This document shows positions 1 through 5,276 of a DNA stretch of 5,276 bases, piece by piece. Each line of letters begins with the position of its first letter. The first letter of the stretch is position 1. This stretch comes from Lentimicrobiaceae bacterium. Its GTDB lineage: Bacteria > Bacteroidota > Bacteroidia > Bacteroidales > WCHB1-69. Location: the NCBI GenBank assembly GCA_009787675.1, contig WQSU01000183.1:1-5276 (forward strand), in the 5' to 3' direction. The notes under the pieces are model-generated. The model was not told where the DNA came from, ran no database searches, and was given only the letters and a program-made list of their open reading frames with translations. The translations under genes were made by a program, and so were the position numbers.

Positions 1-1299
1 AATGGATACTGCACCACGCACTGTTACATCATAATTGGGAAACTCTTTGCGCGCCACTTCAGACGCAGAGTAGATGGAAGCGCCACTCTCATTCACCATC
101 ACAATTGTAACAGGACGAGAAAAAGGGATGTAGCGTACAAACGTTTCTGTTTCCCGTCCGGCAGTACCATTTCCAATGGCAATTGCTTCTACTTCAAATT
201 TCTCCACCAAATTGCTCAAAGTATCAGACGAGGTTTTGTATTGCGGCTCAGGCGGATGCGGAAAAATAACATCATGCGCCAGCAACTGCCCTTGTTTGCT
301 TAAAACCACAACTTTGCAGCCTGAACGAAAACCCGGATCTATTGCCAAAGTAATTTTTTGCCCTAAGGGGGCTGCCATTAACAATTGTCTTAGATTCGTT
401 CCAAAAACAGTAATCGCTTCCTGATCAGCTTTTTCCTTAAAGAGTTTGCGCATTTCCGTTTCCATTTGGGGCTGAAGCAAACGTTTGTACGAATCTTCTG
501 CTGCAAGTGACACCTGTTCGGCGCAACTGTTATATCCCTTTAAAACAGACTTCTTTATCAGCGAAACCGTTTTTTCAACATCGGGTTCAATGGAAAGGCG
601 CAGAAATCCCTCCTCCTCGCCTCTAAACATGGCTAAAATTCTATGGGAAGGCGCTTTACAAAGCAACTCTTTCGTATCGAAATAGAGGTTAAAATTGCTA
701 CCTGCAGCCTCTTTCCCTTTTACCACTTTAGCAGCAATGATGGCAAATTTCGTAAAGGCATCTCGCATTTTCACGCGCACGGCAATATTTTCGCAAACCC
801 ACTCGGCAATAATATCGCGCGCTCCTTGCAACGCTTCTTCCACATTATGCACGCCTTTTTCTTCGTCAATATATTGTCTTGCAAGTTGATGCAGTTGAAC
901 GTTTTTTTGTTCATAAATAACAATGGCAAGCGGTTCCAATCCTTTTTCAACTGCTATGGTGGCGCGGGTTTTCCGTTTGGGACGATAGGGCAAGTAGAGA
1001 TCTTCCAACTCGCTCATTGTTTGCGCGTTGTTAATTTTCTGCGCCAATTCCGGCGTCAGTTTGCCTTGTTCCTCAATAGAATCTAAAATCGCGCCGCGCC
1101 GCTTGTCCAATTCCACCCATTTCTCATGTAAATCACGAATTTGAGTAATTTGCACCTCATCAAAACTTCCGGTATTTTCTTTTCTATAGCGTGCAATAAA
1201 TGGAATAGTGGCACCCGATTCCAATAAATCCAACGTGTTTTTAACATAATGCTCAGGTAGGCTGAGAGCTTGGGCTATGAGGTGTGGGTAGTTTTTCAA
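1..1299 (-). CDS. tex: Tex, RNA-binding transcriptional accessory protein (N-terminal 433 residues; C-terminus outside window)
   Basis: Cytoplasmic Tex family protein (YhgF/Spt6-like), known as a nucleic-acid-binding factor linked to transcription. The frame is open for 433 codons without a stop. Visible motifs are the N-terminal GATIPFIARYRKE (residues 29-41), LYLPYRPKRK (101-110), the YqgF/RNase H-like core with AIDPGFRSG starting near residue 319, AIGNGTAGRETE (374-385) and NESGASIYSASE (403-414). Tex is normally about 700-780 residues, so the helix-hairpin-helix and S1 RNA-binding domains lie beyond position 1. The start is chosen as TTG at 1299-1297: an in-frame TAA sits at 1314-1312, no ATG or GTG lies between them, and starting here (MKNYPHLIAQALSLP) gives the expected family N-terminus. 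There is no Shine-Dalgarno, as is usual in Bacteroidota. It is separated from the upstream gene by 252 bp and a terminator candidate, so it probably has its own promoter, which I could not place. Family identity is very secure; the start is less so. Confidence 0.95.
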   Translation of the reverse strand, partial: MKNYPHLIAQALSLPEHYVKNTLDLLESGATIPFIARYRKENTGSFDEVQITQIRDLHEKWVELDKRRGAILDSIEEQGKLTPELAQKINNAQTMSELEDLYLPYRPKRKTRATIAVEKGLEPLAIVIYEQKNVQLHQLARQYIDEEKGVHNVEEALQGARDIIAEWVCENIAVRVKMRDAFTKFAIIAAKVVKGKEAAGSNFNLYFDTKELLCKAPSHRILAMFRGEEEGFLRLSIEPDVEKTVSLIKKSVLKGYNSCAEQVSLAAEDSYKRLLQPQMETEMRKLFKEKADQEAITVFGTNLRQLLMAAPLGQKITLAIDPGFRSGCKVVVLSKQGQLLAHDVIFPHPPEPQYKTSSDTLSNLVEKFEVEAIAIGNGTAGRETETFVRYIPFSRPVTIVMVNESGASIYSASEVARKEFPNYDVTVRGAVSI

Positions 1300-1361
1300 T
1301 GGGACTACAATTTATTTGTATTTAACGGTTTAAGTCTTTACTAATAATCAAAATATATTTA

Positions 1362-1440
1362 GACGGCAAAAATAAATATTTTCCCTAAATATCTAAATTG
1401 ATTCAGGGAATGTTAGTGATTGTCTGTTTTTGACGGCAAA
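1362..1440. repeat. Two copies of the 9-mer GACGGCAAA, 70 bp apart
   Basis: GACGGCAAA occurs at 1362-1370 and again at 1432-1440, both in the same orientation (TTTGCCGTC on the minus strand), on either side of the stem-loop at 1381-1410. The surrounding bases differ apart from this core. It could be a pair of regulator or sigma-factor contacts for tex, or chance. The repeat is seen directly; any function is inference. Confidence 0.4.
1366..1410 (-). terminator. Stem-loop with U-rich tail, probable terminator of the clpC-lipoprotein transcript
   Basis: In minus-strand RNA, 1410-1401 (UUCCCUGAAU) pairs with 1390-1381 (AUUUAGGGAA). This gives ten consecutive pairs, one of them a G-U wobble, around a 10-nt loop. 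The 3' arm is followed by AAUAUUUAUUUUUG, a U-rich tail. It lies about 140 bp after the lipoprotein stop codon and 80 bp before the tex start, a sensible place to separate the two units. The tail is interrupted by A residues and the stem has only three G-C pairs, so efficiency is uncertain. The G-U pair forms only in the minus-strand transcript, which favours that orientation. Confidence 0.55.
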
Positions 1441-1524
1441 TACCTTTTGCACATACTGTTGAGAAAAAGAGTTGACCATTAGGAAGCATAAAGGCAGAGT
1501 TGTTTGCTAATGATCTTGTGAGGC

Positions 1525-1543
1525 GGAAAAAGCAAAGTTTTCC
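1525..1543 (-). other. Small hairpin just after the lipoprotein stop codon
   Basis: GGAAAA at 1525-1530 and TTTTCC at 1538-1543 form a 6-bp perfect stem with a 7-nt loop, 8 bp downstream of the lipoprotein stop. No U-run follows outside the stem, so it is a weak terminator candidate. It may instead act as a 3'-end stabiliser, or be chance in AT-rich sequence. The rest of 1411-1551 shows no gene or RNA that I recognise. Confidence 0.25.
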
Positions 1544-1551
1544 TTGAATTC

Positions 1552-2562
1552 TTAATTATTTTCACGAAATGGTAACACCAACCGAAACCCAATATAGGAG
1601 CCTTTAAAATCGAAATATTGCTCCCCTCTATAAGAAATGCGACAAAATTCAGATGCGAAGTTATAGCTTCCACCACGTATAATACGGTTTTCTCCCGTTA
1701 AAGGACCAACAGGATTACTTTGGGTTTTCTCATCATAATCGCCATACCAATCTCTACACCATTCCCAAACATTACCGCTCATATCGAAAATCTCTAATTC
1801 ATTGGGTGTTTTTGAGCCCACCGGATGGGTTGAAACACTATTCTCAGCACACCAAGCCACTTCATCAATCGCATGGCTACCGCAATATTTGAATTTTTTA
1901 CTTTTTTGGCCTCCACGTGCAGCATACTCCCATTCAGCTTCGGTAGGCAAGCGATAGTTTTTCCCAGTCAATTCATTCAATTTCTTAATATATTCTTGCA
2001 CTTCCTCCCAGCTTACCTTTTCAACAGGCAAATCGTATGCTACGTTAGCGCTGGGGTTATAGCCCATAATGGTTACCCACTCTTTTTGAGTAACTTCAAA
2101 TCTCCCAATTTGAAAATCATTTAATCTTACCTCATGTGTAGGAGTTTCATTCTCCTCACATTCATCTCCTTGTTCAGCGGTGCAACCCATGAAAAAATTT
2201 CCTCCTTGAACAAACACTAATTCAGGTTCATAGAAAATGTCGGGAAGCGTAACATTTACAGTGCAGGTTGCCTGAAAATTACCGTCATTGGTAGTAACGG
2301 TAATTATGGCAACTCCTTCGCCTTTGCCCGTAACACTGCCTCTATTTACTACAGCTACATCATGATTGCTACTCTCCCAAGTTACTTCTTTGTTAATAGC
2401 ATCTTCAGGAAACACCGATACCGTTAAGATTTCCGTTTGATCTACATTGATAGTGAGTGTATTGGGATCAAGAGATATATGTGTAACATTTTTGTCTTTA
2501 CAAGCAACCATTACAGAGAGCCCCAATATTGCCACTACAATTAATTTAAAAAAGTTTTTCAT
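1552..2562 (-). CDS. Exported lipoprotein with BIG2-type Ig-like domain and FGE/SUMF1-like domain
   Basis: 336 residues. MKNFFK followed by a hydrophobic stretch and MVAC (Cys21) is a type II signal peptide, so the mature protein should be lipid-anchored in the envelope. Residues about 26-106 are a bacterial Ig-like (BIG2) domain, with VTWESSN (60-66) and a GSVTGKGEGVAIITV core (75-89). Residues about 115-332 are an FGE-sulfatase/SUMF1 domain: GGNFFMGC (120-127), RFEVTQKEW (154-162), YRLPTEAEWEYAARGG (203-218), DMSGNVWEWCRDW (260-272), IRGGSYNF (295-302) and GFRLV (325-329). In true formylglycine-generating enzymes the copper-binding cysteines lie 2 and 7 positions after GGSY; here these are Phe302 and Cys307, so sulfatase-activating activity is unlikely. 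The family also includes non-catalytic lipoproteins such as GldJ and GldK. ATG start at 2562; the 35-bp gap to clpC suggests co-transcription. The domain call is firm, the role unknown. Confidence 0.92.
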   Translation of the reverse strand: MKNFFKLIVVAILGLSVMVACKDKNVTHISLDPNTLTINVDQTEILTVSVFPEDAINKEVTWESSNHDVAVVNRGSVTGKGEGVAIITVTTNDGNFQATCTVNVTLPDIFYEPELVFVQGGNFFMGCTAEQGDECEENETPTHEVRLNDFQIGRFEVTQKEWVTIMGYNPSANVAYDLPVEKVSWEEVQEYIKKLNELTGKNYRLPTEAEWEYAARGGQKSKKFKYCGSHAIDEVAWCAENSVSTHPVGSKTPNELEIFDMSGNVWEWCRDWYGDYDEKTQSNPVGPLTGENRIIRGGSYNFASEFCRISYRGEQYFDFKGSYIGFRLVLPFRENN

Positions 2563-2579
2563 AATAATTTTGTTTTCGT

Positions 2580-2592
2580 TTTACATTGTAAA
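2580..2592. promoter_or_regulatory. 13-bp perfect palindrome between clpC and the lipoprotein gene
   Basis: TTTACA (2580-2585), a central T, then TGTAAA (2587-2592) form a perfect inverted repeat, 17 bp upstream of the lipoprotein ATG. The one-base centre rules out an efficient RNA hairpin and no U-tract follows, so a dimeric DNA-binding site is the more natural reading. Short palindromes are common in AT-rich spacers, so chance is quite possible. Confidence 0.25.
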
Positions 2593-2597
2593 GAATT

Positions 2598-5114
2598 TTA
2601 TTTCACTTCCATTCGTTCCGTTAAGTCGTTATAGTCCAAAGTTACTTTTCTGTTGTCATCAATACGGTTAAGGAGAATCTCCTCTGCAAGAACATCTTCC
2701 ACATGTTTTTGAATGGCGCGTTTTAGAGGGCGGGCTCCATAGTTGCTGTCCCAGCCTGCTTCGGCAAGAAAGTCTTTAGCTTTGTCGGAAACTGTTACTT
2801 CAAGTCCCAAGTTTGCCACACGTTTTAATACTTTATTTAATTCTATTTCAATAATTTTCACAATTTCTGTTTTATCTAAACTATTGAAATAAACAATGTC
2901 ATCAATACGGTTTAAAAATTCAGGTGCAAAGTTTTTTTTGAGGGCATTTTCCAACACGCTGTGTTCCATTTTGCTCTTGTTTGCCTGTATGGCGGAAGTA
3001 CTGAAGCCCATGCCCGTACCGAAATCTTTCAGTTCCCGCGAACCGATGTTGGAGGTCATGATAATAATTGCATTCTTAAAATCCACTTTTCTACCAATGC
3101 CGTCAGTCAACTGCCCGTCATCAAAAACTTGTAACAAAACATTATACACATCGTGGTGCGCTTTTTCAATTTCATCAAGTAAGACAATTGAATAGGGTTT
3201 GCGGCGCACTTTTTCGGTGAGTTGTCCGCCTTCCTCGTAGCCCACGTAACCCGGAGGTGCGCCAATTAAGCGCGAAACGGTGTGTTTCTCCATATATTCA
3301 CTCATATCAATGCGAATCATGGCTTCTTGAGAATCAAAGAGATAATCGGCTAAAACCTTTGCCAGATATGTTTTTCCCACGCCGGTAGGTCCTAAAAACA
3401 CAAATGTTCCGATAGGTTTGTTGGGGTCTTTCAAGCCCACTCTGTTTCTGCGAATTGCTTTTGCAATTTTCAAAATGGCTTCATCTTGCCCAATCACTTT
3501 TCCTTCCAATTCCTGCGCCATGAGCATCAGTTTTTCACTTTCGTTTTTGGCAATACGTTTCACGGGGACGCCGGTCATCATGGCAATCACTTCAGCCACA
3601 TCCTCATCGTTCACTGTTGGACGTTCGGTATTTGATTGGTTTTCCCATTCTTTTTTGTGTCTCGCCAACGCTTCTTCCGCATGCTTAGCGGCATCACGAT
3701 AATCGGCTGCCAACTGAAACTGTTGATTGGCAACAGCTTCGTTTTTCAGTTTTTGCAAGTCATCAATTTGTTTTTCAAGGTCTAATATTTCCTGAGGTAC
3801 ATGAATATTGGTAATATGAACACGTGCACCTGCTTCATCCAACGCATCTATCGCCTTGTCGGGCAAACATCTATCTGTAATATAACGTGTTGACAATGCT
3901 ACGCAGGCATGCAATGCTTCCTCCGTATAGCGCACTAAATGATGATCTTCGTAACGGTCTTTAATATTTTTCAATATCTCCAGTGTTTCTTCCACCGTAG
4001 TGGGTTCCATCATAATTTTTTGGAAACGACGTTCCAGTGCACCGTCTTTCTCAATATATTGACGGTATTCATCCAACGTGGTTGCACCAATACATTGAAT
4101 ATCACCACTTGCAAGTGCAGGTTTAAACATGTTGGAGGCGTCGAGGCTACCCGGAGGACTGCCTGCACCCACCATGGTGTGCAACTCATCAATAAAAAGA
4201 ATCACATCGCGATTTTTCTCCAATTCTGCCACAATACCTTTCATGCGTTCTTCAAATTGTCCGCGATATTTCGTTCCGGCAACCAGTGAAGCCATATCCA
4301 AGCTCACAATGCGTTTGTTGAGCAAAGTTCGAGAAACCCTGCCTTGCGAGATGCGCATGGCAAGTCCCTCAGCTATTGCCGATTTTCCCACGCCGGGTTC
4401 TCCAATCAGCACGGGATTGTTTTTCTTTCTTCTACTCAAAATCTGAGCAATACGCTCCAACTCTTTTTCGCGCCCCACGATGGGGTCTAACCTGCCCTCC
4501 GCAGCATGTTTGGTTAAATCCTTACCAAAACTATCCAACATGGGGGTTGTGCTTCGGGCTTGTCCTTTGGGCTGTTTTTTGCCACGTCTGCGGTCATCGT
4601 CATCGTCGTCGTCATCGTCGTCGTCGTCAGCGCCTGCCATGGCTGCGCCGAAACCTACCGGAGCTTCTTCAGCTTTTATGTCAGAAAGCACATTTTCATA
4701 AGTCATACCTGTTTTACGCAACAACAACTTGATGGCATTGTTAGAGTCGGTTCTGCCATCTTTTAATATGGCTAACACAAAGTGAATCATTTCAATATAC
4801 TCGCTTCTACACTCTTTGGAAACCAAATAGGCTAAGCGGAAAAGATTTTCGGTAAGCACATTGAATTTTATCGTATCAATATCTGCATTGGTTTGATGTT
4901 CATTATTTTGCAACATTTCTTGAATTTGAGCACACAACTGGGTGTTGTCAATTTTATACAAATCGCAAACTTGTTGCACTGTATTAAACGAAACTGTTTT
5001 AAATATGGAAAGCGCCACATGTTCCACTCCCACTGAGCTATAGCCGTATTTTACCGCTATTTTTTTTGCCTCGTCCAAGGCGTTTTTCATTTCTTCGGAA
5101 AACTTAAAATTCAT
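2598..5114 (-). CDS. clpC: ClpC, ATP-dependent Clp protease ATP-binding subunit (AAA+ unfoldase)
   Basis: 838-residue Hsp100 unfoldase that threads substrates into ClpP in the cytosol. Domains in order: Clp N-domain (1-146); flexible linker with 12 Asp (163-174) then RRRGKK; AAA+ D1 with Walker A GEPGVGKS (238-245), pore loop KYRG (Tyr283), Walker B FIDE (307-310) and Arg362/Arg363; short coiled-coil M-domain with a UVR-like motif (about 440-490), typical of ClpC and much shorter than in ClpB; D2 with Walker A GPTGVGKT (575-582), pore loop GYVGYEEGG (622-630), Walker B LLDE (645-648), MGF ClpP-docking tripeptide (702-704), NRID (735-738) and sensor-2 GARPLKR (793-799). Both ATPase sites look intact. 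ATG 5114 is chosen over the in-frame TTG at 5126, which follows a TAA directly and adds only four residues; MNFKFSEEM matches the usual N-terminus. No CtsR-type operator is visible. It follows rseP by 56 bp. Confidence 0.97.
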   Translation of the reverse strand: MNFKFSEEMKNALDEAKKIAVKYGYSSVGVEHVALSIFKTVSFNTVQQVCDLYKIDNTQLCAQIQEMLQNNEHQTNADIDTIKFNVLTENLFRLAYLVSKECRSEYIEMIHFVLAILKDGRTDSNNAIKLLLRKTGMTYENVLSDIKAEEAPVGFGAAMAGADDDDDDDDDDDDRRRGKKQPKGQARSTTPMLDSFGKDLTKHAAEGRLDPIVGREKELERIAQILSRRKKNNPVLIGEPGVGKSAIAEGLAMRISQGRVSRTLLNKRIVSLDMASLVAGTKYRGQFEERMKGIVAELEKNRDVILFIDELHTMVGAGSPPGSLDASNMFKPALASGDIQCIGATTLDEYRQYIEKDGALERRFQKIMMEPTTVEETLEILKNIKDRYEDHHLVRYTEEALHACVALSTRYITDRCLPDKAIDALDEAGARVHITNIHVPQEILDLEKQIDDLQKLKNEAVANQQFQLAADYRDAAKHAEEALARHKKEWENQSNTERPTVNDEDVAEVIAMMTGVPVKRIAKNESEKLMLMAQELEGKVIGQDEAILKIAKAIRRNRVGLKDPNKPIGTFVFLGPTGVGKTYLAKVLADYLFDSQEAMIRIDMSEYMEKHTVSRLIGAPPGYVGYEEGGQLTEKVRRKPYSIVLLDEIEKAHHDVYNVLLQVFDDGQLTDGIGRKVDFKNAIIIMTSNIGSRELKDFGTGMGFSTSAIQANKSKMEHSVLENALKKNFAPEFLNRIDDIVYFNSLDKTEIVKIIEIELNKVLKRVANLGLEVTVSDKAKDFLAEAGWDSNYGARPLKRAIQKHVEDVLAEEILLNRIDDNRKVTLDYNDLTERMEVK
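4593..4628 (-). repeat. Trinucleotide repeat (GAC/GAT) x12 encoding Asp12 in the ClpC linker
   Basis: Twelve consecutive Asp codons (nine GAC, three GAT on the minus strand) encode residues 163-174 of ClpC, between the N-domain and the first AAA+ module. The stretch is flanked by GAAMAGA upstream and a basic RRRGKK downstream, so the linker is a block of strong negative then positive charge. The repeat is in frame, so gain or loss of units would change linker length without breaking the gene. Confidence 0.9.
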
Positions 5115-5137
5115 CTGCAAAATCAATTATAAAAACA

Positions 5138-5150
5138 TTGTTATTAACAA
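5138..5150. promoter_or_regulatory. 13-bp perfect palindrome upstream of clpC
   Basis: TTGTTA (5138-5143), a central T, then TAACAA (5145-5150) form a perfect inverted repeat, 23 bp upstream of the clpC ATG. Its architecture (6-1-6) matches that of the palindrome at 2580-2592 but the half-sites differ. It could be an operator for a dimeric regulator of clpC. It does not match the CIRCE or CtsR consensus. Chance occurrence in this AT-rich gap cannot be excluded. Confidence 0.3.
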
Positions 5151-5153
5151 GAA

Positions 5154-5173
5154 TAGTGCCAAAATATGCACTA
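5154..5173 (-). other. Inverted repeat overlapping the rseP stop codon
   Basis: TAGTGC (5154-5159) and GCACTA (5168-5173) are perfect reverse complements separated by 8 nt. In minus-strand RNA the stem can be extended by two G-U pairs, and the rseP UAG lies in its 5' arm. The sequence after it is only moderately U-rich (UUCUUGUU). It could be a weak terminator or attenuator between rseP and clpC, or an operator over the promoter candidate below. Confidence 0.35.
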
Positions 5174-5190
5174 CCTAAATAATCTTAAAA
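5160..5190 (-). promoter_or_regulatory. Weak candidate Bacteroidota-type promoter for clpC
   Basis: On the minus strand TTTT (5190-5187) is followed after 20 nt by TATTTTG (5166-5160). This resembles the Bacteroidota housekeeping promoter (TTTG, about 19-21 nt, TAnnTTTG), but the -33 element has one mismatch and the -7 element is one base short. A start just downstream would give a leader of about 40 nt before the clpC ATG. The -33 element would lie in the last codons of rseP. Confidence 0.22.
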
Positions 5191-5276
5191 CATCCATTCC
5201 ATTCGCATAAAGCAAGAGTGTAATGAGAATAACAAAGCCTACCATATTGGCATAGTAGATAAACTTATCTCCGGGT
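5171..5276 (-). CDS. rseP: Probable RseP, site-2 intramembrane zinc metalloprotease (C-terminal 34 residues only)
   Basis: A minus-strand frame enters from the right edge and ends at TAG 5173-5171; it is too short and truncated to stand out as an open frame. The readable tail is PGDKFIYYANMVGFVILITL, then LLYANGMDVLRLFR. This is a short amphipathic lead, one membrane helix of about 18 residues, then a YAN-x-x-D-[VI]-x-R tail. The pattern matches the C-terminal helix of RseP/RIP metalloproteases, where the final membrane segment is followed by N-D-I/L-x-R. RseP cleaves transmembrane segments, classically anti-sigma factors and remnant signal peptides. The catalytic HExxH and LDG motifs and the PDZ domains would lie outside the window and cannot be checked. 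It lies 56 bp upstream of clpC in the same direction. The reading frame is convincing; the family assignment rests on a short stretch. Confidence 0.68.
   Translation of the reverse strand, partial: PGDKFIYYANMVGFVILITLLLYANGMDVLRLFR

Noticed and set aside
176..1086. Several plus-strand open frames (176-424, 485-685, 643-1086, 695-889)
   Set aside because: They lie antisense to tex, whose frame shows recognisable Tex motifs throughout. Their translations are low-complexity or Cys/Phe/Ser-rich and match no family.
1300..1551. Search for a tRNA, small RNA gene or riboswitch in the longest non-coding gap
   Set aside because: Apart from the stem-loop, the small hairpin and the 9-mer pair, I see no cloverleaf, conserved riboswitch core or small coding frame with credible features.
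1479..1676. 65-aa minus-strand frame overlapping the end of the lipoprotein gene
   Set aside because: It overlaps the conserved FGE-domain C-terminus in another frame and has no recognisable features or family resemblance.
1552..2562. Assignment as GldJ/GldK/PorK gliding or type IX secretion component
   Set aside because: It shares the FGE-like fold and lipoprotein signal, but the BIG2 domain and the absence of neighbouring gld or por genes do not support that specific identity.
1873..2671. Plus-strand frames 1873-2124 and 2447-2671
   Set aside because: They are antisense to the lipoprotein gene and the clpC end, with hydrophobic composition produced by reading the complement of a coding frame.
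2896..4766. Plus-strand open frames over clpC, including Ser- or Val-rich runs near 4590-4630, and a 60-aa minus-strand frame at 4010-4192
   Set aside because: These are shadows of clpC. The Ser and Val runs are other-frame readings of the GAC/GAT repeat that encodes Asp12.
5115..5126. In-frame TTG start at 5126 for clpC (four extra residues)
   Set aside because: It directly follows a stop codon, would add MILQ with no family support, and the ATG at 5114 gives the usual ClpC N-terminus.
5154..5173. Possible CIRCE (HrcA) operator before clpC because of the GCACT/AGTGC arms
   Set aside because: CIRCE is TTAGCACTC-N9-GAGTGCTAA. Here the arms occur in the opposite order (AGTGC first, GCACT second), with an 8-nt spacer and without the outer bases.

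Overview
The window suggests a member of the Bacteroidota, probably Bacteroidales. The DNA is moderately AT-rich and the start codons lack Shine-Dalgarno sequences. A lipoprotein joins a BIG2-type Ig-like domain to an FGE/SUMF1-type domain, a combination common in that group. The genus cannot be named from this sequence.

All four genes I can support lie on the minus strand, so transcription runs from position 5276 towards 1. In that order they are: the last 34 codons of a probable rseP (site-2 intramembrane metalloprotease), stop at 5171-5173; a complete clpC (Hsp100 AAA+ unfoldase, 838 aa, 5114 to 2598); a complete 336-aa lipoprotein with an Ig-like and an FGE/SUMF1-like domain (2562 to 1552); and the first 433 codons of tex (1299 to 1, cut by the window edge).

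The spacers are 56 bp (rseP-clpC), 35 bp (clpC-lipoprotein) and 252 bp (lipoprotein-tex). The 35-bp gap fits co-transcription of clpC and the lipoprotein gene. The 252-bp gap contains a 10-bp stem-loop followed by a U-rich stretch, the best terminator candidate in the window, so tex is probably a separate transcription unit. The 56-bp gap holds an inverted repeat overlapping the rseP stop, a 13-bp palindrome and a weak promoter candidate.

Functionally, three of the genes fit protein quality control and the envelope: RseP cleaves membrane proteins, ClpC unfolds cytosolic substrates for ClpP, and the lipoprotein is exported. Tex is a nucleic-acid-binding transcription accessory factor and looks unrelated. 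I see no mobile element, CRISPR array, tRNA, rRNA or clearly new system. The most notable points are a 12-residue Asp run in the ClpC linker encoded by a near-pure GAC/GAT repeat, a ClpC N-domain whose second repeat lacks the usual acidic residue, and an FGE-fold lipoprotein missing one of the two copper-binding cysteines of true formylglycine-generating enzymes.
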